From JBFLYN01 sp040756655 (lineage in GTDB: Bacteria; Bacillota; Sulfobacillia; UBA8153), in assembly GCA_040756655.1 (NCBI GenBank), contig JBFLYN010000017.1, positions 1 to 60,902 of the forward strand: 60,902 bases of DNA. The letters run 5' to 3'. Under the pieces are notes generated by a model. That model saw only the letters and a list, made by a program, of their open reading frames with translations. It was not told the DNA's origin and made no database searches. A program made the position numbers and the translations under genes. This document shows, piece after piece, positions 25,333-33,899 of the stretch; position 1 is the first letter of the stretch; every line of letters begins with the position of its first letter.

Positions 25333-26451
25333 ATGGACGAGTGGTTCATGCAGATGGCACTCGACCTGGCCCGCGAGGGTCTTGGTCATACGAGCCCCAA
25401 CCCCATGGTCGGAGCGGTGCTGGTCAAGGACGGAATAGTGATCGGGACCGGCTACCACGCGCGGGCCGGAGAACCCCACGCCGAATTGAACGCCATAAGA
25501 AACGTAAAGGTGGATCCCGCGGGTTCCACGCTCTACGTGACCCTCGAACCGTGCTCCCACCATGGCAAGACCCCGCCTTGCACCCGCGCCATCGTAGCGG
25601 CCGGGATACGGGAGGTGGTGGCCGCCATGGAGGACCCCAACCCGCTGATCTCGGGCCGGGGTTTTGAGGAGCTCAGGCAACAAGGACTAGAGGTCAGGAC
25701 CGGTGTGCTGGAGCACCAGGCCAGGCGGCTAAACGAAGTGTTCGTCAAGTACATCACGACCCGGATCCCTTTTTCGGTGCTCAAGGCAGCCGTCAGCCTC
25801 GATGGAAAGATAGCGACGCGTACGGGACAGTCCAAGTGGATCACCGGTGAAGAAGCGCGCCAGGCTGCCCGTAGACTGCGCGGTGTTTACGATGCAGTGC
25901 TCGTCGGGGTCAACACCGTACTTGCCGATGACCCTCTTCTGACCGCCCGCACGTCGGGCAGCCGTGAGCCCGCCCGGGTCATCCTGGACAGCAGCGCCCG
26001 CACGCCACCCAGTGCTCGAGTGCTGGGACAGCCCGGCTGCACACTCATCGCCGTAACAGACCAGGCCTGGAGGGACAAAATACGAGAGCTGGAGGACGCG
26101 GGCGCGGAAGTGCTGGTCCTGGCACGGGACTCATCGGGGACAGGTGTGGACCTTCGTCACCTCATGAGCGAACTGGCCGCCAGGAACATCACCAGCGTAC
26201 TTGTGGAGGGCGGGAGTCGCGTGCATGGTTCCATGCTGGCAGAGGGGCTGGTGGATAAGGTGGTATGGTTTGTCGCCCCTTTGATCATAGGAGGCCACAC
26301 AGCACCCGGTGCCGTCGGTGGGAAAGGGCCCGCCCATCTCCAGGAGGCGCTGCGCCTGCGAGAACTGGTCATCACCAGGTACGGAGAGGATCTTTGTATC
26401 CAAGCCTACCCTGAAGAAGGAGGAACCCAGCGTGTTCACCGGGCTGGTTGA
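25333..26451 (+). CDS. ribD: Bifunctional riboflavin deaminase/reductase
   Basis: 372 residues. N-terminal deaminase has the zinc site HAELNAI and PCSHHGKTPPC; the C-terminal reductase has VSLDGKIATRTGQSKWITG and LVEGGSRVHGS. It carries out the second and third steps of riboflavin synthesis from the GTP-derived pyrimidine. ATG 25333 is preferred because the family begins here (MDEWFMQMALDLA). It overlaps ribE by 20 bases. Confidence 0.95.
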   Translation: MDEWFMQMALDLAREGLGHTSPNPMVGAVLVKDGIVIGTGYHARAGEPHAELNAIRNVKVDPAGSTLYVTLEPCSHHGKTPPCTRAIVAAGIREVVAAMEDPNPLISGRGFEELRQQGLEVRTGVLEHQARRLNEVFVKYITTRIPFSVLKAAVSLDGKIATRTGQSKWITGEEARQAARRLRGVYDAVLVGVNTVLADDPLLTARTSGSREPARVILDSSARTPPSARVLGQPGCTLIAVTDQAWRDKIRELEDAGAEVLVLARDSSGTGVDLRHLMSELAARNITSVLVEGGSRVHGSMLAEGLVDKVVWFVAPLIIGGHTAPGAVGGKGPAHLQEALRLRELVITRYGEDLCIQAYPEEGGTQRVHRAG

Positions 26452-27088
26452 GGAAGTCGGGCGGGTGTCCAGCATCAGCCGGGGCACCGACTCAGCTGCT
26501 ATAACCATCAGGGCGACGGTGGTGACCGACCGGCTCAGGATCGGTGACAGCGTGGCGGTGAACGGTGTCTGCCTTACCGTGGTGACGGTCGGGAACCGGT
26601 GGTTCGAAGCGCAGGTCATGGCAGAGACTCTAGAAAAGACCAACCTGCGCCGGCTGGCGGGGGGAGATAGGGTAAACCTCGAGCGCGCGCTCCGGCTGGG
26701 CGACCGGGTGGGCGGGCACCTGGTGACCGGGCATGTGGACGGCACAGGCTATGTTACGGCCAAGAGCACCAGGGATATAGCGACGTTGCTCGCCATCCGG
26801 GCGCCGTCTAGGCTGCTCGACGAACTGGTGCCGAAAGGCTCGGTGGCGGTGGACGGCACCAGCCTGACGGTGGTGGATGTGGATCATACCGGCTTTTCCG
26901 TGTCACTGGTGCCGCACACCGTCAAGGCGACCAACCTCGGGCGGCTCAAAGCCGGGGACGAGGTCAACATAGAGACCGATATACTGGCCAAGCACGTGAA
27001 GAAATACTTGGCGGCGCCGGCTCGTGAGTCGCACCCCCGGATCTCACTCGAGTTTCTCGCCCAACACGGTTTTCTCCAGGGGAGATAG
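26432..27088 (+). CDS. ribE: Riboflavin synthase alpha subunit
   Basis: 218 residues. Begins at GTG 26432 with FTGLVEEVG, eight bases after AGGAGG (26418-26423). Two lumazine-binding repeats are clear: AVNGVCLTVV with HLVTGHVDGTG, then AVDGTSLTVVDV with later H..TNLG. Converts two 6,7-dimethyl-8-ribityllumazine molecules to riboflavin and the pyrimidine. The start lies inside the end of ribD. Confidence 0.95.
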   Translation: MFTGLVEEVGRVSSISRGTDSAAITIRATVVTDRLRIGDSVAVNGVCLTVVTVGNRWFEAQVMAETLEKTNLRRLAGGDRVNLERALRLGDRVGGHLVTGHVDGTGYVTAKSTRDIATLLAIRAPSRLLDELVPKGSVAVDGTSLTVVDVDHTGFSVSLVPHTVKATNLGRLKAGDEVNIETDILAKHVKKYLAAPARESHPRISLEFLAQHGFLQGR

Positions 27089-27104
27089 GAGGGACCAGCA
27101 CACC

Positions 27105-28328
27105 TTGGTTTTCAACACCATAGAAGAGGCTATCAAGGACATCCAGCAGGGCAAGATGCTCATCGTTGTAGATGACGAAGACCGCGAAAACGAAGGCGAC
27201 CTCGTGATGGCGGCAGAAAAAGCTACCCCGGCAGCTGTCAACTTCATGATCAGCCATGGCAGGGGGCTGCTGTGCGTGCCTGTGACCAACCGGCGCGCCG
27301 ATGAGCTCGAGCTCTGGCCCATGGTCCGGGAAAACCAGGACAGGCATCAAACGGCCTTCACGGTCCCGGTCGATCACATTTCCACCACCACCGGCATATC
27401 AGCACCCGAGCGGGCCATGACCATCAGGGCCATCATCGACCCCAAGACCCAGGCGGCAGACTTGCGCAGGCCGGGCCACGTGTTCCCGCTGCGCGCCAGG
27501 GAAGGAGGCGTGCTCACCAGGGCCGGGCATACGGAGGCAGCGGTGGACCTGGCGCGCATGGCCGGGCTTTGCCCGGCAGGCGTCATCTGCGAGATCATCA
27601 AGGACGATGGCACCATGGCGCGGGTGCCGGACCTAGTAAGCTTTGGCAAAGAGCACGGCCTGAAGATCATCACCATTGCCGGGCTAATCAAGTACAGGCG
27701 GACCCACGAGAAACTGGTGGAAAGCATCGGTTCTGCACAACTGCCAACCCAGTACGGCACCTTCAGGATCGTGGTATACCGTAACCTGCTCGATGACCTT
27801 GAGCATGTCGCCCTCATCAAGGGGGACCTTGCCAGTGTGAAAGCCCCTCTCGTCCGCGTGCACTCTGAATGCATGACCGGCGATGTGTTCCATTCTCTCC
27901 GGTGCGACTGCGGCGACCAGCTGGCCAGCGCGCTCAGGACCATAGCTGCCGAGCCGCCGGGAGTGTTGCTTTACATGAGGCAGGAAGGGCGGGGTATCGG
28001 ACTTGGCAACAAGATCAGGGCCTATGCACTACAGGACGCCGGCAAGGACACAGTGGAGGCCAACGAGGATCTGGGCTTTCCCGCCGACCTTCGAGACTAC
28101 GGCATTGGGGCGCAGATCCTCGCGGATCTGGGTCTTTGCGACATCAGGTTACTCACCAACAACCCCCGGAAGATCGTGGGCCTTGAGGGTTACGGGCTCC
28201 GGGTCGTGGACAGGTTGCCCATTGAGATCCGTCCCACCAAGTACAGCGTCAAATACCTGCTCACAAAGAAGCGGAAGCTGGGCCACCTCTTGGAGGCAGC
28301 TCCCGTCACCGAACAAAGGAGTGGATAG
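27105..28328 (+). CDS. ribBA: Bifunctional DHBP synthase / GTP cyclohydrolase II
   Basis: 407 residues from TTG 27105 behind GGAGGG. The first half (DDEDRENEGDLVMAAE, TTTGISA, GHVFPLRAREGGVLTRAGHTEAAVDL) makes 3,4-dihydroxy-2-butanone 4-phosphate from ribulose 5-phosphate. The second half has the zinc site CMTGDVFHSLRCDCG, YMRQEGRGIGL and LLTNNPRK, and opens the GTP ring in the first committed step. Full length for RibBA. Fourth gene of the riboswitch operon. Confidence 0.96.
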   Translation: MVFNTIEEAIKDIQQGKMLIVVDDEDRENEGDLVMAAEKATPAAVNFMISHGRGLLCVPVTNRRADELELWPMVRENQDRHQTAFTVPVDHISTTTGISAPERAMTIRAIIDPKTQAADLRRPGHVFPLRAREGGVLTRAGHTEAAVDLARMAGLCPAGVICEIIKDDGTMARVPDLVSFGKEHGLKIITIAGLIKYRRTHEKLVESIGSAQLPTQYGTFRIVVYRNLLDDLEHVALIKGDLASVKAPLVRVHSECMTGDVFHSLRCDCGDQLASALRTIAAEPPGVLLYMRQEGRGIGLGNKIRAYALQDAGKDTVEANEDLGFPADLRDYGIGAQILADLGLCDIRLLTNNPRKIVGLEGYGLRVVDRLPIEIRPTKYSVKYLLTKKRKLGHLLEAAPVTEQRSG

Positions 28329-28329
28329 C

Positions 28330-28809
28330 ATGCCTGCGTATCACGAAGGACACCTGGTAGCTACCGGTCTGCGCTTTGGCATCGTGGTGGCCAGGTTCAA
28401 CGAGTTCATTACCAGCAAATTGCTGGGTGGCGCCGTGGACGCGCTCGTCCGTCATGGGGCAGCTGACCGGGATATTGAAGTCGCGTGGGTGCCGGGAGCG
28501 TTCGAGATCCCGCTGGTGGCGCAGCGACTGGTGGCAACGGGCCGGTTCCATGCCGTCATCTGCCTGGGCGCCCTGATCCGGGGCGCCACCCCTCACTTCG
28601 ACTACGTCGCCGCAGAAGCCTCAAAGGGCGTGGCCAAGGTCGGCCTCGACACGGGCGTACCCACGATTTTCGGGGTGTTGACCACCGACAATATCGAGCA
28701 GGCCATTGAGCGAGCAGGCACGAAAGCAGGTAACAAGGGCTGGGATGCTGCGGTCACCGCCATCGAAATGGCCAACTTGATCAGGCACCTGGCAGGAGAA
28801 ACCCGATAA
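28330..28809 (+). CDS. ribH: 6,7-dimethyl-8-ribityllumazine synthase
   Basis: 159 residues. VARFNEFIT at the N-terminus, WVPGAFEIPL, LGALIRGATPHFDYV and FGVLTTDNIEQAIERAG are the full set of lumazine synthase motifs. It joins the pyrimidine and the four-carbon unit, then feeds RibE. ATG 28330 lies directly after the ribBA stop with AAAGGAGTGG upstream. Last gene of the operon. Confidence 0.96.
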   Translation: MPAYHEGHLVATGLRFGIVVARFNEFITSKLLGGAVDALVRHGAADRDIEVAWVPGAFEIPLVAQRLVATGRFHAVICLGALIRGATPHFDYVAAEASKGVAKVGLDTGVPTIFGVLTTDNIEQAIERAGTKAGNKGWDAAVTAIEMANLIRHLAGETR

Positions 28810-28981
28810 GGGAGACTTTTCCGCCTGCCTGCCGGGGCCAACGTCCGGACGTCCTTACCAGGTGAGGCCGGGGCACATCCCGCCAAGATCACCTGACATC
28901 ACCGGCGGCTGTGTAGCCGGCAGCTACGGCCCGGTCTTCGTCACGGTCCGTGCTCTTGCCCGGACCTCGGCTGCTGCACAT

Positions 28982-29635
28982 CTACGGGACAAGCAACCCT
29001 TGTTTGAAGGCATACTCTATGAGCTCGTGGCGGCGTTTGAGGTTCAGCTTGGTCATGATGTGCTCTTTGTGTTTCTCCACGGTCTTTACGCTGATGACCA
29101 GGATGTCCGCGATCTCCCGGTTGGTGTACCCCAGGCAGATACGCTGCAAAACCTCGGTTTCGCGCTTGGTCAGCACACTTTCCTGCTTGGTCTCGCCGAT
29201 GGCCTGGTTCACCAGGACGTTCACCAGCGACGGGTGGATGTTGATCTGCCCGTCCATCACCGAGCGGATGGCCGTGGCCAGCTCGCTGGTGGCTGCCTCT
29301 TTCAAAACATATCCTTGCACACCTGCTTTGAGTGCCTTCATGAGATACGCTTCGTCGTCGTGCATGGTGAGGACGATGACTTTGACGGCCGGGTACCGCT
29401 CGCGGATGTGCTGGGCGGCCTCCAGGCCATCCATGCCCTTGAGCGTCAGGTCCATGAGCACCACGTCGACTTCCTGCTCCGAGAGCAGGGAGAGGGCTTC
29501 CTCGGCGCTGGCCGCCTCGGCCACGATGCTCATGTCGTTTTCGTCCTGCAATAGCATCCTCAAGCCCGACCGGAACAGAGTATGGTCGTCAACGATCATG
29601 AGCCGCAGTAGGTCCTGGATGCTGATCACCTCCAT
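28982..29635 (-). CDS. NarL/LuxR-type response regulator
   Basis: 217 residues. The receiver domain has the acidic pair in MIVDDHTLF, the phosphoacceptor Asp in DVVLMDLTLKG (about residue 62), and Lys in VLKEA. The C-terminal LuxR helix-turn-helix (LTKRETEVLQRICLGYTNREIAD) binds DNA. ATG 29635 lies 47 bases inside the sensor kinase gene, so the two are coupled and form one system together with the PhnD-like protein further upstream. Confidence 0.93.
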   Translation of the reverse strand: MEVISIQDLLRLMIVDDHTLFRSGLRMLLQDENDMSIVAEAASAEEALSLLSEQEVDVVLMDLTLKGMDGLEAAQHIRERYPAVKVIVLTMHDDEAYLMKALKAGVQGYVLKEAATSELATAIRSVMDGQINIHPSLVNVLVNQAIGETKQESVLTKRETEVLQRICLGYTNREIADILVISVKTVEKHKEHIMTKLNLKRRHELIEYAFKQGLLVP

Positions 29636-31040
29636 TCGGGGGTAGGGGAATGGTGATGTAGAGCACGGTGCCCTGGCCGGGGCCAGATTCTACCTCCAAC
29701 CTGCCTCCCACCAGCGACACGCGCTCCCGCATGAACCTAAGCCCCAGGCTGGTCTTTTCCTCAAGGCGCTCGTGTTCCGCCGGGTGAAAGCCCACCCCGT
29801 CATCTTCGATCATCACCATGAGCCGGTCATCCCGGCAGTTGAGGAATATGCCCACGTTCTTGGCCCGGGCGTGCCTGGAGATGTTGGTGAGAGCCTCCTG
29901 GATCACCCGGTATACGGTGACTTCTACCTCGGAAGGAAGCCGCCGGTGTTCCAGCCCCTCCATGAGGAGGCTGATGGCCCAGTCCGCCGATTCATGGTAC
30001 TTCCTGACCATGGACTCCAGGGCAGCCTCCAGTCCCAGGTCCACCAGCGGGGCCGGGGTCAGGTGCCAGGCCAGCAAGCGCACCTGTTCCAGGGACTTTA
30101 GCAGAAGCTCCCTAAATTGCGCCGTCTTGCCCTTCAGGTCCTGAAGGTCGGTGGACCGCTCCAGGAAGCTTAGAGAGATCATGAGCGTGCTCAACATCTG
30201 GCCCGTCTCATCGTGCAGCTCTCGTGAGATCCGGCGGCGCTCATCTTCCTGGGAATGGATGATGGTTTTCATCAGGTGATCCCGGGCCTTGTGCGCGGTC
30301 TCCAACTGCTCCGTCATGTGGTTGAAAGCGCTGGCCAGAGTGCTCAGTTCGTCGGACGTGTTCACCGTGACCCGCTGTGATAGGTTGCCCTGGGCCACCG
30401 CCTGCACCGAGCCGAGCAGGGAGTTCAGGGGTCTGATGGTACTCAGGGTGACGAGAATGTAGATGATCACGCTCACCATGGCGAAGGTGACGGCCGAAAT
30501 GGACATGAGGCGGGGTGTCACCGCCGCCAGGGCGTGCTGCAGGCTGTAGTCCACCAACCCGACGCGGGCGAAGATATCCGGGTCAGGACCGGAAAGGACG
30601 GGCACAGCCACGTCGCGGAGGATCCCGTCCTCGGTCCTGAACTTCCTGAGGCTGTAGCCCGGCCCGTTTATCTTGTGCTCTACGTCCAGGAGCGCCGGGG
30701 GGAAGTATTCCTTGAAAGTGTGGGCGAGGATGCCCCCGGTGCTATCCACGAAGAACACGTAGACGGCGTCCGGGTTGTTCTCCAGCGTATCGTAGGCCAG
30801 CCGGTGCAGGTCGAAAATGTTCCCGGTCAGGATGGGCTCGGCGCCGCGCGCCGCCACGTCGCGAGTGATGGCCACGGTCCTGCGGTCCAGCTCCCGGCCC
30901 AGATGGGAGTGGAGGGTGGTGCGTACGTACATTATGGTAGAGAGCATCAAGAGCACGGTTACGCCCAGGGCGATGCCGACCACCTTACCCCTGATGCCCA
31001 GAGTGGGCTTTTTCTGCTGTAGACGTGACCAAAAACTCAC
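29589..31040 (-). CDS. NarX-type membrane sensor histidine kinase
   Basis: 483 residues from GTG 31040 (GGGAGG upstream). Two membrane helices (about 18-38 and 178-200) flank an extracytoplasmic sensor domain with ILTGNIFDLHRLAYDTLENNPDA-like sequence. A HAMP domain (LNSLLGSVQAVAQGNLSQRV) leads to HisKA_3, DERRRISRELHDETGQ, with the phospho-His near residue 269, and an HATPase with EALTNISRHARAKN and DDGVGF. The periplasmic-binding lipoprotein gene just upstream probably supplies the ligand. A broken second copy of the sensor half lies at 32846-33270. Confidence 0.92.
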   Translation of the reverse strand: MSFWSRLQQKKPTLGIRGKVVGIALGVTVLLMLSTIMYVRTTLHSHLGRELDRRTVAITRDVAARGAEPILTGNIFDLHRLAYDTLENNPDAVYVFFVDSTGGILAHTFKEYFPPALLDVEHKINGPGYSLRKFRTEDGILRDVAVPVLSGPDPDIFARVGLVDYSLQHALAAVTPRLMSISAVTFAMVSVIIYILVTLSTIRPLNSLLGSVQAVAQGNLSQRVTVNTSDELSTLASAFNHMTEQLETAHKARDHLMKTIIHSQEDERRRISRELHDETGQMLSTLMISLSFLERSTDLQDLKGKTAQFRELLLKSLEQVRLLAWHLTPAPLVDLGLEAALESMVRKYHESADWAISLLMEGLEHRRLPSEVEVTVYRVIQEALTNISRHARAKNVGIFLNCRDDRLMVMIEDDGVGFHPAEHERLEEKTSLGLRFMRERVSLVGGRLEVESGPGQGTVLYITIPLPPNGGDQHPGPTAAHDR

Positions 31041-31064
31041 CCGGTTGCCTCCCGTGGCTGCTAT

Positions 31065-32042
31065 CTATCTTGTGGTCCCCATGATCGTCTTACGCATCTG
31101 CCGGACCGGGTCATAGAGCTCATCCCCGACCGGCATGAAGCGTTCGATCCTCATCTCCGCCAGGGCCTTCTGTCCTTCAGGATCCTCGTGCATGTGGAGG
31201 AGTACGTCTCTCAGCCTGTCCCTGAGCTCCTGCGGCAGCTTGGTGCAGGCGATCACCGGCGAATTGCCCACGAGCGGGGAAACCTCGATGATGCGGATCT
31301 TCTCTTCGAGCCCGGGGCTTTCGTGGATCAGCCGCCTGTAGACCGAGCTTTCCACCGCCGCTGCTGTCACCCATCCCTCGGCCACCGCCATGATGGAACT
31401 GTGGTGGTTGTAGCTGTACAGGGAACGAGAGAAGAACGTCTCCTCAGTCTCTCCCAGTTCGGCCAGGCGGTACAGGACGTAGAGCCGGCCCGAGAAAGAC
31501 AAAGGGTCGGTGAACAGGAAGCGCTCGTCACGCAGGTCCTCCAGTCCGAAGATGCTGCTCTTGGCGGAGACGATGATGTACGAACGGTGTTCGATCTGTC
31601 CATCAACTTGCGGCACTGCCAGGAGCTCCACCTCGTGGCTGCCCTCTATGTCCACGTAGGACCAGTTACCCACCAGCGCCACGTCCACCAGCCTCTGGGC
31701 GATGAGGTGGCTGATCTCGGCGTAGGTGGGGCGCAAGACCAACTCTACCGGGTGGTCCAGTTGGCCGGGCAGGTAGGCAAGGAGCCGGCGGAAATCCTGC
31801 CTGGTCTGGGATGGCGACATGACCGGGGCGATGGCCAGGCGCACGTACGGCACCTCGGGGCCAAAGCGCCGGGAGGTGGGGACGCGTAATTGCGGCGTGG
31901 GGACGGAGACGGCGTCCACACCCTCCGGGGGCCTCAGGTTAAGCTGCGGATATGAAGACCGGCAGCCCGTTAGCAGCGCTGCCAGCACCAGGGGCAAGAT
32001 GAGCAAAGCCACTGGGTGCTTCCGGCTCTGAGCCCGCAACAT
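31065..32042 (-). CDS. PhnD-like substrate-binding lipoprotein
   Basis: 325 residues from ATG 32042 behind GGAGGGG. N-terminal lipoprotein signal ends in LTGC, so the protein is lipid-anchored outside the membrane. The body (VRLAIAPVMSPSQTRQDFRRLLAYL, RPTYAEISHLIAQRLVDVALVG, DLRDERFLFTDPLSFSGRL) matches the phosphate/phosphonate PhnD-type periplasmic-binding family. No transporter genes accompany it; instead it precedes a sensor kinase and a response regulator, so it is most likely the ligand-sensing component of a three-part signalling system. The ligand is unknown. Confidence 0.88.
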   Translation of the reverse strand: MLRAQSRKHPVALLILPLVLAALLTGCRSSYPQLNLRPPEGVDAVSVPTPQLRVPTSRRFGPEVPYVRLAIAPVMSPSQTRQDFRRLLAYLPGQLDHPVELVLRPTYAEISHLIAQRLVDVALVGNWSYVDIEGSHEVELLAVPQVDGQIEHRSYIIVSAKSSIFGLEDLRDERFLFTDPLSFSGRLYVLYRLAELGETEETFFSRSLYSYNHHSSIMAVAEGWVTAAAVESSVYRRLIHESPGLEEKIRIIEVSPLVGNSPVIACTKLPQELRDRLRDVLLHMHEDPEGQKALAEMRIERFMPVGDELYDPVRQMRKTIMGTTR

Positions 32043-32597
32043 GACCCCTCCAGGAGAAGCTGCTCCGGTTGACGAGTGGAGTCCTGCGAACCGAGTTCAA
32101 CCCGACCACCAAACGATCACCAACACAGCTCGTCATGCCGGATGCTGATCACCAGCATGCACCATGACAGTTTGATACTAAACATGTAATCAATTATTAC
32201 ATTATCAGACATGGTCGTACACGTAAAGGGGCCGTAGACGCGGGAACCACTGCCGACTATCTGCTGGATCGCATAGAGCGGTGGCTACAAACGCCACTGG
32301 ACCCCGGCCCAGCCACAGGACTGTGATAAGTCCGGACAGGAGAGAGGTCAGCGATACCCATGCTATGGCACGCTCATCCCAGTGGTTCACGGGGTTGACG
32401 GGAGACTGGTGAGAGGCGTGCAAGACTGGCAGTACTGACTCAAATTTGCCCAACGGTTGGCAGCAACCATCCAGCGGATATGGCCACCAGGGTGCTGAGG
32501 AGAGTTCCGATCAGGTAGTACTCGGCAAACCTCCGGCAATGACCAGACCGGTCATCACTCAACCTGGGGGTAACGGACGCTGTCCCGTTTCGAATTG
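32043..32597. other. Gap with AT-rich stretch and possible membrane-gene relic
   Basis: About 550 bases. An AT-rich tract near 32165-32210 is unlike the surroundings and may hold the promoter of the PhnD-like gene on the minus strand, though I could not fit a clean -35/-10 pair. On the minus strand at about 32440-32560 a hydrophobic frame (YYLIGTLLSTLVAISAGWLL) without start or extension may be a gene relic. Nothing else is supported. Confidence 0.35.
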
Positions 32598-32846
32598 TTA
32601 GATGGAGAGCCGCAACCGGTCGCGGAGGGTGTGGTGGCCCACCAGCAGCAAGGCCAAGGGCGAAGCCGAGTCCACCCGAAAACTGGTGAGCAACCGTAGT
32701 TCCTGCAGGGTGGATTCTCCGAGCAGGTGCGCATCGTCCACCATCAGTACCGGCAGTTGGCCCTGCTGATGCTGGGTCCAGAGCGTGGTGTGAGTTTGCC
32801 CGAAGCTCTCGGCCTTGTGAAGGCGGGGCTGCACTCCCAGTTCCAG
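32598..32846 (-). pseudogene. Fragment of a transposition-type AAA ATPase
   Basis: About 80 codons on the minus strand read LPVLMVDDAHLLGESTLQELRLLTSF and LALLLVGHHTLRDRLRL, the Walker B to sensor region of an ExeA/TniB-like ATPase like the one at 15388-16212. Walker A and both ends are missing. It is joined in frame to a relic of a sensor kinase HAMP region (KTSDELSTL), which marks the point where two sequences were fused. Confidence 0.7.
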
Positions 32847-33270
32847 GGTGCTTAGCTCGTCGGAAGTCTTCACTGTGACTTGCTGCGAAAGGTCACCGAG
32901 TCGAACAGGGAGTTTAGGGGCCTTATGGTCATGACGTCACCAGGAAATAAATGACCACGCTCAGCACCACGAAGGTGGCGGCCGCGATGGACATAAGGCG
33001 GGGAGTTACCGCGGCCAGGGCTTGCTGAAGGCTGTAGTCCACCAGCCCGACCCTGGCGAAGGTATCGCAGGAGCACCGGCGGGAAGTGGTCCTTGAAAGT
33101 ATGGGCAAGGATCTGCCCGGCACTGTCCAGGAAGAACACGTAGACTACGTCCGGGTTGTTCTCCAGGGTATGATAGGCCAGCCGGTGCAGTTCGAAGACG
33201 TTGCCAGTGAGGATGGGCTCTGCGCTGCGTGCTGCCACATCCCGGGTGATGGCGATGGTCCGGCGGTGGG
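32846..33270 (-). pseudogene. Relic of a second sensor kinase copy
   Basis: Minus-strand frames give AARSAEPILTGNVFELHRLAYHTLENNPDVVYVFF and AHTFKDHFPPVLL, then in another frame FARVGLVDYSLQQALAAVTPRLMSIAAATF, then TIRPLNSLF and VKTSDELSTL. Each block matches the intact kinase at 29589-31040 in the same order, with gaps and frameshifts between. So the neighbouring system, or its ancestor, was duplicated and this copy was lost. Confidence 0.82.
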
Positions 33271-33519
33271 CGGGATGACAGATGACTCGACCTTGAGCGG
33301 GGTCAAACCCGGATCAGGTGACATCCAGGTCAAACAGGAATGAGCCCTCCAGTGCCGACCGGGCCGGCCTTGGGGAGACAGACACGCCTGGACCTCCAGT
33401 CAAACTACCATCCCGGTGATGCAGACAAGGGTTGGACAAACCGGGCGGTTGGTCGACGGGTCTTTGGCATACGGTTCCGCATGGATACTTAGAGGAGTGT
33501 CGGCAGGAGTACATGAAAA

Positions 33520-33604
33520 TGGTGTCGGGAGCGGGACTTGAACCCGCACGGTTGTTACCATACGCCCCTCAAACGTACGCGTCTGCCAATTCCGCCATCC
33601 CGAC
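33520..33604 (-). tRNA. tRNA-Leu (anticodon GAG)
   Basis: On the minus strand GTCGGGA opens the acceptor stem and pairs with TCCCGAC, followed by discriminator A and an encoded CCA. The D-arm is GGCGGAATTGGCAGACGC, the anticodon stem TACGT/GCGTA encloses TTGAGGG (GAG at positions 34-36), then comes a long variable arm typical of Leu and a T-arm GCGGGTTCAAGTCCCGC. It reads CTC and CTT leucine codons. Confidence 0.95.
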
Positions 33605-33899
33605 ACGTCATATTCGAATTTGCACCTCTCATTATACCATAGCACCCATCCAAGTCAACCGCGGCTTGCGACCGGACAGACCTGGCATTATCTCATGGTC
33701 GTCTAACCCTTCTTATGCTGCGCGACTTGTGTTAAACTTGAACGTAGTGACGAACCAGTGATCGTGAGTGTGGATACTAGAGCTTTGTCTCCGGGCAGGA
33801 ATCGACCCGCCCGGTGTCGAAAGCCACTTGTTGTTTGCCCAGTCCTAACCATTAATCGAGTTCTAGCAGCGCTTGTTTTTCAGCGAGGAGGTAGAGGGC
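33605..33899. other. Intergenic region before the triple-FMN gene
   Basis: About 295 bases. Apart from the tRNA promoter it holds a plus-strand leader to the FMN-binding gene with an inverted pair GGGC..GCCC around 33795-33815 that may form a small hairpin. No ORF of note. Confidence 0.35.
33631..33658 (-). promoter_or_regulatory. Promoter of tRNA-Leu
   Basis: Minus-strand TTGACT (33653-33658) and TATAAT (33631-33636) with a 16-base spacer, 27 bases before the mature tRNA 5' end. Confidence 0.8.

Noticed and set aside
33790..33830. GGCAGGA...GTCGAA intergenic motif before the triple-FMN gene
   Set aside because: Resembles short motifs seen in clostridial intergenic DNA, but one copy here does not support a named element.
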